Below are positions 25,037 through 37,355 of a stretch of 64,000 nucleotides of DNA, one piece after another. The notes under the pieces are model-generated. The model was not told where the DNA came from. It made no database searches and worked only from the letters and a program-made list of their open reading frames with translations. Positions within the stretch are counted from its first letter, which is position 1. Each line of letters opens with the position of its first letter. The stretch is from Sacculina carcini (taxonomy: Eukaryota; Arthropoda; Thecostraca; Sacculinidae): the NCBI GenBank assembly GCA_916048095.2, contig OU696578.1, positions 7,106,287-7,170,286 on the forward strand, read 5' to 3'. The position numbers were made by a program, and so were the translations under genes.

Positions 25037-25104
25037 CATCATCACATCACATCATCATCATACACATCATCACATCACATCATCATCATACACATCATCA
25101 CAAG
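25037..25104. repeat. 28-bp tandem repeat of CATCATCACATCACAT type
   Basis: About 2.4 units with a 28-bp period. Confidence 0.85.
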
Positions 25105-25300
25105 TTCACCAGTTTTCAATTATACAGTCTAAAACATTCAGATATGAATTTGGACAAGCGTGTCATGACGTCCGTGTTTTTACACTGCATGAGCTGTATG
25201 AATTTGTGCTTTCTTCTGCTCTCTTTGTATTGGTCCGGTATATATTCCTCTCTTAACTCTACTATTGCTGAATTTTCACATTGCATTATTAAGTGATATT

Positions 25301-25365
25301 CATGTGTGTGTGTGTGAGTGTGTGTGTGTGTGTGTGCGTGTGTGTGTGTGTGTGCATGTATATGT
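25301..25365. repeat. (TG)n microsatellite
   Basis: TG repeat with GA and GC interruptions. Confidence 0.9.
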
Positions 25366-25799
25366 AAATATGTACATCTGTACACAATGGAGTGATATAT
25401 TCATATTTGTTGCGTGTATATTATATAAATATGTTGAATTATCGTATGTAGCCGCGTAGTCGTTGCCAACCATTGTGTGTTATACATATACATGTGTACT
25501 ATATTGCACATGAGTAATATGCGTCTATGAGCTTGCTCGATGCACATTTCTGCCATTTTATACCTTGTATATTCGCATGAAATGATTGTTGTGTAAAATT
25601 TGACAATAAACTGAACAAACAAACTAGCAAATAAACAACACACAGACAGACATACATACGAGTATCTAGCAAATATAACACAAGTTCAAGTGTACATGCG
25701 CACTCACAATCTCACAGACAGACATATACCGCCACTGAACACAACAGGCACAATACACGAACTTACATACAATATAACACGACAGTAAATATATAGGTG

Positions 25800-27662
25800 A
25801 GTACAGTCGCCCCCCAAATGGCGGGTTCGAAATAACTGAGAAAAAATTCCGCCTCTTGGAGGATTGCGCTATTTGGAGATGTGCTCTGTCGCAATAATTT
25901 TCAACCGTTTTTTACTGTGAACCGTTACTTTCCCAGAATAATTCCATTATTGTTTACCTGTTTGCCTTTTATCAAGCGATTCCATCTACATTTTTCATTT
26001 ATACCATAATTTTCACACATTCATTATTCAACTGCACAACCTGAAAATATACCTTACCCATTAAGACACACGCCGACGATATTATCTCATTTTTTCTCTT
26101 TGGAATCCTCCTTGTTTTCTTCTTCCGGTTTTTCACTCTCTGCTCTATTTGAAACTGAGCTCTGTTATTTTCATCCGCACTCATGTTGTGCATTGGGAGC
26201 ATAGCGGAAAAATCAGCAGAATAGACGAGACAGGGTATTAGTGTAACAAAGAATTCGTCAGCGACGCAAAATAATCCACAAGAATGCAATTAATTTTGCA
26301 ACTTGGGCTGCTTTGTCAGCGCAAGAGAGAGACGGATGTTCACGCAGGATGGACGGCGAGAACCAGAATGTTATGCTAATAAACTTGCATGCAATATCAG
26401 CAGTTGGAAATGTCGTTGCAGAGGCGATTGCAACTGCAAACTGTCAACTGTCAACTACTGTCCCGTGCAATGTATGCAGCTCGAAGAATAAGAGCAAGCG
26501 GCAGGAGGTGAGAGGAGAGACTCAGCGTGAAGCAGGACGTCAAAACTTGGCTGAATGTTAAGATGACGGGAAATGACACTGCTACGCTGAAGTGAGTTAA
26601 AAAGCGCTTTAACACACGCTCCTTGCTGCCTACGCAGGCAGAAGATTTCCGTCACAAAAAGATCCACAATAAAACGTCGGTTAGCAGTGGCGGATCCAAC
26701 AGTTTTCAAGGGGGAGTCCAGGCAGGTGCTTACAAAGATTATTATATGGATCATACATACATTCTTATTCATGGTTATCATACATAATTGAGGAGTTCGG
26801 TCTCTGATCTTTTTCGCTTTGGTTCGCCTCTGTGTACTGGATCACTCGCTGTGAGGGAAGTAAATTTGTTGCATTTGCAATTATTCCCGACTACATCTAG
26901 TCAATCCTTTGTCTGGCGCTATTTGATCGGATCGTGAACAGTTTTCTCGTCTACCAAATTAACACTTTCACTACTATAAATTTGTCCACGTAATTCTAAT
27001 TTCTCCCTTTCTTGCAATCACTTGCAAGTTTTTCGGCGACGCGGGTCGTTTTTTTAGCGAATTAGTCAGTGATGGCCCGTATGGCTGATATTTTTCTTCT
27101 TCATTGCAATTTGTGGAGCGCCCGTTTCTCGATCCATACATCTCCCCCGATCCGATGGTAACTGGTATAGATCAGCCTAACTGTCATGACCATGAAACAA
27201 GGGGTGAATGAAACGAAAAATTGCGCTGATAAATAACAACACATGGAAAATGCTGAAGTAAAAATTACATGCAGGATTTAAAATGGTGTTAAAACTTAAG
27301 ACTGCTAAAAATTCACGTATCCGGTCACGTAATGATAATCTACTGACTCTCGCACAGAATGGCGAAGAGAACGATCGCCAAATCACCGAATCGATTCAAG
27401 AAATCGACTCAAATCCTTTTTGACGAATGATCAATCTATCTCAAAATGACCCGTGTGTCTATTACCATCCAACTTCTCGTCCTTGTTGTGCAGTGGCATT
27501 TATCGTCAGCCGCGCATTTGTACAAGATGCACCGTCTGCAGCGTGTTTGCTATTTGATTATGCACTAGCGCTTTCCACGACTGTGCGCGTGCTCTCGTGT
27601 TTTCTGCCTGCCAAATCAAATTTTCATAATCTTATCAGACCAGCTTCACCGTTCACCTACGT
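25800..27662. other. intron segment with isolated DNA-transposon ends
   Basis: CAGTCGCCCCCCAAATGGCG at 25805 resembles a mariner/pogo-type terminus. CAGTGGCGGATCC at 26688 resembles a hAT or related terminus. Neither partner end was found. The short open frames here show no recognisable domain. Confidence 0.35.
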
Positions 27663-29039
27663 CGGGTGTCGGCAGCCCGCGTTTCTTAAGCGCTGCCTAG
27701 TGACTCCCTGGAGCTTTATCAAAAATGTGTTTGGAAATAGAAAAACATGCGGAGGGAATTACATTGTAATCAAATGTTGTACTATAGTGTTCTTTTGATA
27801 TAGTGTAGTGTCGCAGCCCTGAACCTTGTTACACACGCCCAAGTGAACCAACTATATTATCGGCTCTATCTTTGTCTCTTCGCTCTCCTGCTTTGACGAT
27901 ATCGTTTCTGTCGCTCGCACTTGTCGTCTTATTCTGCGCTCTCTCTACCCTATACGTCCCTATCTTGATAAAAAGTCCGCAATCACTCTCGTTCATACTC
28001 TGATATTCGCCAGGTTAGACTACTGCAACTCGATTTACATTTGTGCTCCTCGTTCTCATCTCTTAATCCTTCAGCGTGTGATCAACCAATCTTGTCGATT
28101 TGCCTTTCATCCTACCTTTTCCCGCCACACGTCTCACCTACTTTTTCAACTCCATTGGCTTCCTATCATCCCACAAATTCATTTTCGCCTTTGCTGTCTC
28201 ATTTACAATTGCTGGCTCATTGCTGGCTCCTGCATGATCCTCACCAACCTTCTTATCTTGCTAATCTTCTGTCTCCCACTGACTCACACTCTTCTCGTCG
28301 CCCTCTTCCTCTCGCTTGTCCTCGTGCATCCAACGAATCTTCCTGGTCCTCTGAAAAGTTATTCTTTTACGCCCCTCGCTTGTATAATTCTCTTCCGTCT
28401 CATATCACCCGCGCCTCTACATTTTGGTCATTACCCCGTCGGCTTCGCTTTTACCTATTTGACATTTCACTTGATCCCGTCTCTCACTCTCTCTCTCCTT
28501 TCGCCTCTCAGTGATTTTGTTTCAACTATATCTCCGTTTCATGATTTTTTCAATTCTCCTCGTTGTCTTATTTTTCCCTGTCTTGAGCACAGTTACTGCT
28601 TCCTTTCCTTCCTTGCTGCTTTGTATTTTCTACTGTGAATGTTCTCTGTAATAATTCTCTGTCGACTTTATTGTTTGAATATACCACTTGATTTTTGGAT
28701 CTGCGCTATTTGTGCTTGGTATTTACTCATTTTGGCTTCTTTTGTGACTTCACGCACTTTTTATCTGCTGATTTATCCCTTATTCTTAATAATTGTAGTT
28801 TTACCACAATTGATGTTTTCCGTTTTTCGCGCTTGTGTTTTACCGGCGCTATAGCAAATACACGTTGTTGTTCTTTTTGTTGAATTTCACACAACAAACA
28901 CTCAACACCCCATAACACAGAATTAATATACAAAATCACCCGCCTCGGTCATAAAATCGGTCATCAATTTTTTGCGGCTCCAGACATATTTTTTTTGGTC
29001 CAATATGGCTCTTTCAACATCTTGGGCTGCCGACTCCTG
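27663..29039. mobile_element. hAT element with perfect 8-bp target duplication, 1377 bp
   Basis: Left end CGGGTGTCGGCAGCCC. The right end GGGCTGCCGACTCCTG is its inverted repeat (consensus CRGGWGTCGGCAGCCC), as in Charlie-like hAT elements. The flanking octamers are identical: acctacgt at 27655-27662 and 29040-29047. No transposase is encoded. Its middle contains a LINE 3' fragment (27845-28514), nested or captured. Confidence 0.9.
27845..28514 (+). pseudogene. LINE (CR1/L2-like) RT C-terminal fragment inside hAT
   Basis: Two frames show the post-RT region: LQRVINQSCRFAFHPTFSRH and SHLLFQLHWLPI, then after a shift SNESSWSSEKLFFYAPRLYN and SLPSHITRASTF. These match the C-terminal APRLxNxLPxxIT motif of the LINE at 50652-60611. 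At least one frameshift is present, and the RT core is absent. Confidence 0.7.
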
Positions 29040-29516
29040 ACCTACGTAAACGTATCACCACTCCTGCGCTGAGCGAGGTGCGAGGAACCTGACCAACCAA
29101 TATAAAAAACTACCCCGAGGAAACAGTACTGGCAGTGCACTTGCTTGGCTCAGTTCAAGAGACAATCGCTGGCTTTCAATTGAACGTTTTCAGTCCAGTA
29201 ATCGGCAACACACATTGTTGAAAGGTCCACATTGAACCTAAAAAACAAAAGTGAATTACGTCTGGATTCGCAAATTTCTCAGATGCCATATCAAACTCAT
29301 AATGAATGCAACACACGTATATATATGTATATGTATATGTATATATATATATATGTATGTATATATTCATATATGCTTCGGTAGTCTCCCATCAAACGAT
29401 TTAGCTGGCTTTAAATGCATACTATTGTAAATAAAACGCTTTCCATAGATATTGACCCACTAAGTGCTACTGTTTTGTACGCTGGAGCTCAAGTAAAATT
29501 TCATCACAAAATTGAT

Positions 29517-29800
29517 CAGCTAGCCAATGTCCAAGGGGGTGCGAGACTAGCTCTGAGGGAGTGCAAATTTGCTTGTGAAAAATTAACCAAAGTATATTCT
29601 TACCTCTGCTTCATATTTTTTCCTGGAAGATATTCAAAGGAAACGTAAAGGAACCTTGACTTGAATGGATGAATATTGAGCAAAAAGTTTTGCTACTACT
29701 TCGCTTGTCATTTTAATATAGCTATCAAGAATCCAGGGGTGCGAGAGCTGACTGTTGATTTGAAAAATGTGCGAACACTGAAAATGCTTGAGAACCACTG
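29517..29800. mobile_element. diverged hAT MITE, right end clear
   Basis: The right end TGCTTGAGAACCACTG and the preceding GGGGTGCGAGAGCTGACTGT block relate it to the MITE at 21989-22327. The left end near 29517 (CAGCTAGCC...AAGGGGGTGCGAG) is degenerate and only tentative. Confidence 0.5.
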
Positions 29801-29999
29801 CTCTGATTTATCGTTTTTCATTTGGCGACGTTTAGAAAAAATGTAGTGCGCCAAAGAGTCGACTGCGGCCGATTCCTCATGTATCCATATAGCATGAACA
29901 ATACAAAATTGACACAAGTACACCAAAGCAGAAAGAGAGGGGGAGAAACAGGCCCTGTCGTATCCTCCGCCACTCTTCACTTCGGTCAGTGCATTTTCT

Positions 30000-30262
30000 G
30001 GACTCCGTGGTGTAGTGGTAGCGCACCCGCCTCACAAGCGGCAGTGGCTCAAAACCCGGCAGAGGAGAATTTTTTTGGGCGAATTCTATAATCCAACAGT
30101 CCCTGTCCACCCGGCAGTAAATAGATACCAGATGCCAGTCATGTGTTGTGTCATGCATTCTGGGGAGGTGGCCCTCTCTAATACGTCTTCCGTCCTTGTG
30201 GCGCCATAGCGTGGAGAGGGTCGGGTCTGCGGTGGCAGCGAGCTGTACGACCTGTGTGTTCA
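30000..30262 (+). mobile_element. tRNA-Val-derived SINE
   Basis: The tRNA-like head has an A box TGGTGTAGTGG (30008-30018), an anticodon-loop-like CCTCACAAGC with CAC (Val), and a B box GGCTCAAAACC (30046-30056, one mismatch from consensus). An unrelated body of about 190 bp follows (TACCAGATGCCAGTC, then GGGAGGTGGCCCTCTCTAAT) up to a T-rich 3' end near 30262. The head would supply an internal RNA polymerase III promoter. Only one copy was noticed here, so the 3' border is approximate. A degenerate true tRNA-Val gene is unlikely because the acceptor stem does not close. Confidence 0.7.
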
Positions 30263-30602
30263 TAAGCTTCAGCTCCTTTCTTTTTTCTTCGTCTTATTAT
30301 TCAATCATTTCGCGTAATTTTCAAAAAGGAATCTCTGATGTGAATACACTCCACTCAATTACGGCTGACCACTTCTGTCTCAACTTGTTGATTTCACTCA
30401 AGCTGATTTTCTTGTCAAGGCGTCAATAATGGCTGCCATCAGACATTGAGTTTGTGCAAGTTTTCCACGGTATATGTGCGTACATATGCATGTATGTAAG
30501 TATGTGTATGTGCGTTTGCGTTTGTGTTCGATGAATTGTGTTTCTTTCATCCTTTATCGTAGCGTTAAAAAGTCAATATTTTGGAGTCTCTGTTCATAAT
30601 TG

Positions 30603-30604
30603 AA

Positions 30605-30696
<92 letters not shown>

Positions 30697-30732
30697 TGTG
30701 TGTGTATGCGTGAGTGTGTGTATGCGTTATTG
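30603..30732. repeat. (TG)n microsatellite
   Basis: Long pure (TG)n with TTTG and TATG variants at the right side. Confidence 0.95.
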
Positions 30733-31525
30733 TGTGTGTATGTGTGATGATTGAAACTACACACAGTACTTTTAGAACTTGTGTGGTTCGATACGGCAAA
30801 TTATTTCAAATCCATGATATTGCATTGCGTTATTATACTGATAAACTCTATTCGTTGCGACAAAGCTAGTTTGATCTTGAAGAATTCGGATAAATTTCTA
30901 AACGTTTATAAATATGTCACATATTAATTTTGTAGCGTAATTTAATGTGTAATATTTAATCTGTCTATATTTGACATGGTATTACGGATTATAGAATAAA
31001 TTCCCACACTCAAGTTGAAATGAAGCAATATCCGTAGTATTACTCATATCGTGTATCTGAATCATTCACACTTCAATCAATGTGTGCACTGACTCCTTGC
31101 AATGATAGAGGATTGCATAATTAAGCATCGTCTGTGCCGGAATGTTCATAGGCATGAGTGTGTCAGTGTAAGTGCGTGCATGTAATTAGCGTATGTGTGT
31201 GTGTGCATGTGTTATGCATGTGCATGCGTGCGTGCATGTGTTAGTATCAGCGTGTGTGGCTGTGCCGCGTGCACGGTTGAATGTGGCAGCTCTATGGTAC
31301 AATACTCAATGATCGTTCTCAATGATACAATACCAGACGCTAATATGCGTGCGTGTCGCTTCGCTAGCGCGCCAAGAATCCTTCATCACATCATTTGCCT
31401 GTCGTGTCTCTGAGCAAGGCTTTATGGCGCATATTTCTCTCCTATTTGTTCTCGCCTTGTCCTCTCCCTCTCTCTTGCACAGACACACACACACACAGGT
31501 GTATGTGCTCATTCAAGGGTAGTGT

Positions 31526-31684
31526 AACAGCAGACTTCTCTAACAATAGACTAGTCTAACAACAGACTTGTCTAACAACAGACTTCTCTAACAATAGACT
31601 TCTCTAACAATAGACTAGTCTAACAACAGACTTGTCTAACAACAGACTTGTCTGACAACAGACTTGTCTAACAATATACTTGTC
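31526..31684. repeat. 16-bp minisatellite, about 10 units
   Basis: Tandem units of type TAACAACAGACTTGTC, with CAATAGAC and TTCTC/TAGTC variants arranged in higher-order alternation. Confidence 0.92.
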
Positions 31685-32699
31685 ATCTTCATGCACATTG
31701 ACATACTCAATATGAAGCATGCCATTAGCCTGGTTTTGTCATATCATAATAGACGAGATCATGTCATAATATATATCATAATATATAATATATGTCTCCT
31801 GCATAAATTGCTTAGTTGGTTCATTCTACTCTTGAAAAACAAACCGACAAATCAAATCTTTAAAAACAAACCGACAAAATATATATTAATAAGCAAGCCG
31901 ACAAATTTGGTGTGATTGTGCATTTGTACTCGTACATGCATGTGTGTTTGTAGTAAATACGTCTGATCTGGTCTATTTTCTACTAGTTCTGGTCATTCAT
32001 ACGAAATCTTGTCATTTTTGGTATTCGTTATTTAGCATTATCTATAGTCGTTGGTGTTTGAAAGTATCTCATGATTTTTCCTTTTATTATCCGTATTTCA
32101 CTTCTCCTTCTCTTCTCTGTTTTTGCTATGTTATTTTTTTCTTATTGTTCCACAAAAATTATAATTATGTTTATAAAAAATATAAATTACAAAGAACCTA
32201 AATGTGTAATAATATTAATAATAATAAAAGTTCCTTATAGAACGTATATTCAATATATTTTGAAGCATTCAACTCTGCAAAATTTGCTAGACTGTTTGTT
32301 TTATAAAGTTGTTGCTCCGACAACTAGCTTAAACGCGCAATGTTGGTTCAATATATCGCATTTGTATGTGTATAAACGTGACTATATGTAGCGTGTTTTT
32401 CAGTGCGAATATATGCATATAATTGTTCCACGTCTGAACTGAATTGTGTATAGGCTTGTGTGGCAAAAGTGAAATCAAGAGATTTTTTCTTGTATAATTA
32501 TTACTTCCAAACATTTTTTTTTATTTCACGTGTATATGTTAGACTAATTTTTCCAATGGGCATGTCGATTGCAAATAATTATGTTTGGTTCATTCGTTCG
32601 TCGGAAGTGTTATTCCGTTATCAATATATTGTATTTCTATGTTGTGTTGCACATACGAGCACACACACACGCACGAACACACACACACACACACACGAA

Positions 32700-32770
32700 C
32701 ACACATTACATTACATTACATTACATTAAGACATTAATATCGCGCTTTTCACCCGAGGGTCTCAAAAGCG

Positions 32771-32837
<67 letters not shown>

Positions 32838-32886
32838 AAGCACAAGAGTCATACACATACACAATCACGAACACACACACTCACCT

Positions 32887-32925
<39 letters not shown>
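32700..32925. repeat. CATTA and (CA)n repeats
   Basis: A short TTACA pentamer array (32703-32730) is followed by (CA)n at 32773-32836 and 32885-32923. CA-rich low-complexity sequence continues to about 33345. Confidence 0.9.
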
Positions 32926-32926
<1 letters not shown>

Positions 32927-33348
32927 CAGACAAGTACATATACGCACAAACACAAACATACACTCACGTTTACATACTCCGAAACACAAAAATACACACG
33001 CACACACACATACATATTTAATAAGATAGTACAGCAGACATACAGCACAGAAGACAACACAACATACAACACATTAAGACAACACAGCAAACATACAACG
33101 ACATACACTCAGATTGACAAATCACAACACAATGGAGACACAAATACAAACCAGAAAACACATCATAACAGACACACAAAGACATACACTCAAACAAATA
33201 GACAGAAAACACAACACAACAGACACACAAACACAGATAACAGAGCTCAACACAACACATACAGCATACAATGGAGAAACATACAGACACAAGAACGGAA
33301 AACACACGCATGAAGCACATACACATAGAAGACAGAATTAGGAAACAA

Positions 33349-34985
33349 TCAGACCTTATATTCAGTACTAATATATACAATATTATTAAGACAGTAATAA
33401 GACTTAGTGAGAAAGAAATTTTTACTATGTTTTTTGAAAAGAGATAGAGATTTGATTGAGCGTATTGAGGGAGATAGCCTATTGTAGATACGAGGTCCTA
33501 AGATAGAGAAACAACGATTGTAGTGAGAATGCCTAGAAGGAAAGGATGGTTCAACTAGTAGAAAAGGATCGTTAGAAGACCTAAGAGAAAGAGATGAGGT
33601 TTTATAAGAGAGGAGGTCAAACAGATACGCAGGCTTACGAAGATGAAGAGCTGAATGAATAATTAAACAAATACGATACTCAACAAGAGCCTTAATGGGA
33701 AGTAACCTAAGTTTTTTTAAAGAAGAAGAAACATGATAGCCCGAAGGAAGATTAAATATCATACGACATGCTTTATTAATAATAGATTGAAGTTTCCTAA
33801 GCTGGCGGTGGTTGAGAGATAGTAGAAGAGAACAGCAATACTGAACTTTGCTAAAGATGAATGAGTTGGCTAACTTAAAGGCAGCAGAGATAGTTATATA
33901 TCTACGAATGGAATAGATACGCCTTAGTTGAAAGTTACAGCACCTGATGATGTCAGAGATGTGTGAATCAAAAGAAAGAGAGCTATCGAGAATGATACCG
34001 AGACTACGTACAGAGCAGGATAGAGGTATACTAAGAGAAGTAGTACTATTAGAAGATGGAAAGAGAATATACTTAGTCTTATCAGGATTAAGTTTGAGAT
34101 GACGAGTGAACGCCCATCTTTCTATATCAGATAGGATGGTACTGACTGAAGAGTGAGAAATAGACTCAGACGAGAGAAGGATTTGAATGTCGTCAGCGAA
34201 TATTTGGAAGGACACATCGTGACGACGAAGAACTTTCCCTACAGAGGTAAGATACATATTCAAGAGGAGAGGACCTAAGACAGAGCCTTGAGGTACACCA
34301 CAAGTTAGTGGGCAAGACTCACTACAAGAATCAGCAGAGGTAGAAACAAACTGAAGTCTATCAGAAAGATAAGAGCGAAAGAAAGAGAGTGCTGTGTCGC
34401 TAATGCCTAAATCTAACAGAGTATTAATAAGAAGCAGATGATTAACAGTGTCAAATGCAGCAGAGAAGTCTAGTTGTATAAGTAGAACATCATTACCAGA
34501 GAGAGTAGATTTGAGAATAGAATCATAGAGAAAAATTAGAGAAGTTTCTGTAGAATGAAAGTGACGGAAGCCAGACTGCTCAGGAAGAAACAAATTGTTA
34601 GATTCAAGATATTCAGATATCTGTATGTAGGCAGCCATTTCAAGAACCTTAGACAGCCAAGGAATTCTAGAGATTGGTCGATAGTTAGAAAGCGTGTTAG
34701 CATCCAGATCAGATTTCTTAAGTATAGGGAGAATACTGGCAGTTTTAGATGCAAGAAATTCCCCAAGAGTGAAAGAAGCATTGATGAAATTAGATAAGAA
34801 AGGAAGGAGCAATTCAATGGAGTGAGGAATCCTGGAAAGATCAATGGGGTCGAGAGATGAAGAATGGATTTTAACATGCCTTAAAATAGTTCTACAGTCA
34901 GAAAGGGTAACTAAAGTAAATGAGTGAAAAACAGAGGAGGGTAAGGACGGAGAGGATAATGGTAGAGCAGCAGGGAACAAGCAGC
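33349..34985 (-). CDS. 5'-truncated LINE reverse transcriptase, open frame
   Basis: About 545 codons without a stop, encoding the RT of a non-LTR (CR1/L2/Rex-like) retrotransposon, which copies its RNA at nicked chromosomal DNA. Visible blocks in order: ILPILKKSDLDANTLSNYRP, EQSGFRHFHSTETSL, LIQLDFSAAFDTVNH, CGVPQGSVLGPLLLNMY, the catalytic box IFADDIQILL, LKLNPDKTKYILF, RSLGIILDSSLSFDSHIS, then the C-terminal ILGPRIYNRLSPSIRS. The endonuclease and ORF1 are missing: the frame runs into CA repeats at about 34985, the usual 5' truncation. The upstream 33 codons of the longer open frame are translated CA repeat. The open frame suggests a fairly young copy. Confidence 0.88.
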
Positions 34986-34987
34986 GA

Positions 34988-35262
34988 AAACACACACGAA
35001 CACACACACGAACACACACACACACACACAAACACACACATACATACACACACGAGCACACATACACACACACACACACACACAATCATAAACACAAACA
35101 CACAAACAAACAAACACACAAACACACAAACACACAAACACACAAACACAAAAACACACAAGCACAAAAACACACAAACACACATACACACATGACCACA
35201 AACGAGAACACATACACACACACACACACGAGCACACACAAGCACACAAGCACACATTCATA
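34988..35262. repeat. complex (CA)n tract at LINE truncation point
   Basis: CA repeat with many CAAA and CGAG variants, directly upstream (minus strand) of the truncated LINE. Confidence 0.92.
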
Positions 35263-35367
35263 GACAATTCATTGTAGACTCAAGCACATTTGTATACAAA
35301 CACATTAGCACATACGCGCACACAAATATAAACAAAAACACGCACACACATACACGCTCATGCTCAA

Positions 35368-35371
35368 ACAC

Positions 35372-35459
<88 letters not shown>

Positions 35460-35472
35460 ACACACACACACA
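35368..35472. repeat. (CA)n microsatellite
   Basis: Pure CA of about 100 bp. TG-rich low complexity follows at 35540-35600 and 35720-35925, then CA again. Confidence 0.95.
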
Positions 35473-35926
35473 AATAACATCGTTACGTTGTTTTCTGGGT
35501 CGTGTGTGCAGTGAGCGTGTGATGTTGACTTCACGCACGTGTATGTATGTGTGTGTGCGTGTGTATGTGTGTGTGTGCGTGTGTATGTGTGTGTGTACTC
35601 ATCGGGCCATGAATTACAATCACAATCATCAATCATATATCACAATCAATCACAGATTCCACCACGGGACAGCCAGTATGTACGATCTGTTCGCCAGGGT
35701 ATCCAGCATGCCTATCTCTGTTTGTATGTGTGTGTATATATGTGTGTATATGTGTGTATGTGTATGTCTGATTGCGTGTATGTATTCGTGCATGTGTGCT
35801 TGTGTATGTATGTTCGTGTATGTGTGTTTGCGTGTGTATGTATTTGATTCGGTATGCGTATGTAAGTATTCGGGTGTGTATGTGTATGTGTGTGTGTGCT
35901 TGGGAGTGTGTATGTATGTGTTTGGG

Positions 35927-35929
<3 letters not shown>

Positions 35930-35995
<66 letters not shown>
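35930..35995. repeat. (CA)n microsatellite preceded by TG-rich DNA
   Basis: CA repeat next to a TG-rich tract ending at about 35920, so the two can pair as an imperfect hairpin. Confidence 0.92.
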
Positions 35996-35998
<3 letters not shown>

Positions 35999-36091
35999 TA
36001 TACACGAATACACGTTGTCTAAATTATGCGAATATATACACTGATGAATAGTTTCGGGAAAATATTTCAGAAAAAAGCCATCCCAAATGAC

Positions 36092-36109
36092 AGCCGTCAA
36101 TTGACGGCT
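36092..36109. repeat. 18-bp perfect palindrome, copy 1
   Basis: AGCCGTCAATTGACGGCT is self-complementary and is followed by CTGGTCATTCTA. Confidence 0.9.
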
Positions 36110-36266
36110 CTGGTCATTCTATGTTGTTTTGTTCCTATAGCAAAAACTATTAATGCTAGACAACTAATATTTCGTTAATATGTTCATTTTATAAAAAATA
36201 AAAGTCAGGAAAATACAAGTAAGTGACTCTAACCAGTGAAAAGTTATTTGAGACTGAAATTTGAAC

Positions 36267-36284
36267 AGCCGTCAATTGACGGCT
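36267..36284. repeat. 18-bp perfect palindrome, copy 2
   Basis: Same AGCCGTCAATTGACGGCT, 175 bp after copy 1 in the same local context (CCGGTCCTTCTA). Together they may mark a DNA-transposon end or a tandem duplication. Confidence 0.9.
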
Positions 36285-37072
36285 CCGGTCCTTCTAGTGA
36301 AAATCCTTCTAGGGAAAATCGAGGTCTTTATTACATCAAGCATGGGCACGTGGCTGCCTCAGTTGAACACTTGCATTGCAAATATTACGACGCGATAAAT
36401 ACGCAAAATATGGGTCGAATATCACATTGAAAATACCACTGAACTACTCTGGTCATAAAAGTGCTCTAAAAAAGCACTTCTTTGCTTGACCATTATTTAA
36501 TTTTTGATTTATGGAACCAAATTTTGTATAAAAAACATGTATTAATATAAACAGTGCGACTATTCTTCCGAATATGCAGTTAATGAGAGATACTCAACCA
36601 AGTTTTACTGAACTAAGTCCAAAGTAGATATATTTGTTAACCGCAAGCATATCTTTCCCCAGTCTAAACGCACATGTGATTTAATCAAACATGATACATG
36701 AAATGCAGTTGGTACTGAAATTGTGTGAATTTTATTGCATCGGAAAATAAATCATTGAGCAAAATAATTTCAAAATAGTTGTTGTAAGACTGATAATTCA
36801 TACCTTTGGTGTTATTTTTCATGGACTTAATCTCGTTGTACACCTTATTCGTTTGCTATTTCTGATTAAACTTTATGAACTCGTTAAAATAAGCTATCAT
36901 TGTTCCATCTGTCTAAAACTAATTGTATGAGTCTGGAGCTTATGGAATTCCATTTGGATGTTCATACAATGTGTGTAGTGATACTTTTTTGGGACACATT
37001 CTATCACCGATACTGCTTGGCTGCCTACCGTCAGTTAATAAATAGATTAATATGAAATGTTATCATTTATGA

Positions 37073-37355
37073 CATTGGTTCCCAGCCTGGGTCAAATTTC
37101 CCCCAGAATTAAATTTATCCCTTGGGATAATTGAGCACATTTTCTGGAGTAATGTTGAGGTGACAGAAAAGTATTACGAATTCTGAAAATAAATAAATGC
37201 TCAATCATCTATTGTTAGTCTTTAGCGATACAAAATATGCTAATACAATAAATAATGGATATTATCTCTAGTGTCTATGTTTAGGCACATACAAGTGTAT
37301 ATCAATGTTGGCAATATGCTCAATGAGGCGCGCTGTGAAAGGTTGGGAACCACTA
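37073..37355. mobile_element. hAT MITE (GGTTCCCAGCC family), 283 bp
   Basis: Left end CATTGGTTCCCAGCCTGGGTC and right end GGTTGGGAACCACTA are inverted repeats of hAT type. Flanking octamers agree only at about 5 of 8 positions. Non-coding and AT-rich inside. Confidence 0.65.

Noticed and set aside
30003-30070. Functional tRNA-Val gene
   Set aside because: The B box has a mismatch, the acceptor ends do not pair, and the sequence continues into a SINE-like body.
33018-33380. Open frames of 60-155 codons rich in Cys-Val or Thr-His dipeptides here and at many CA/TG tracts
   Set aside because: They are translations of dinucleotide repeats, present on both strands and in several frames.
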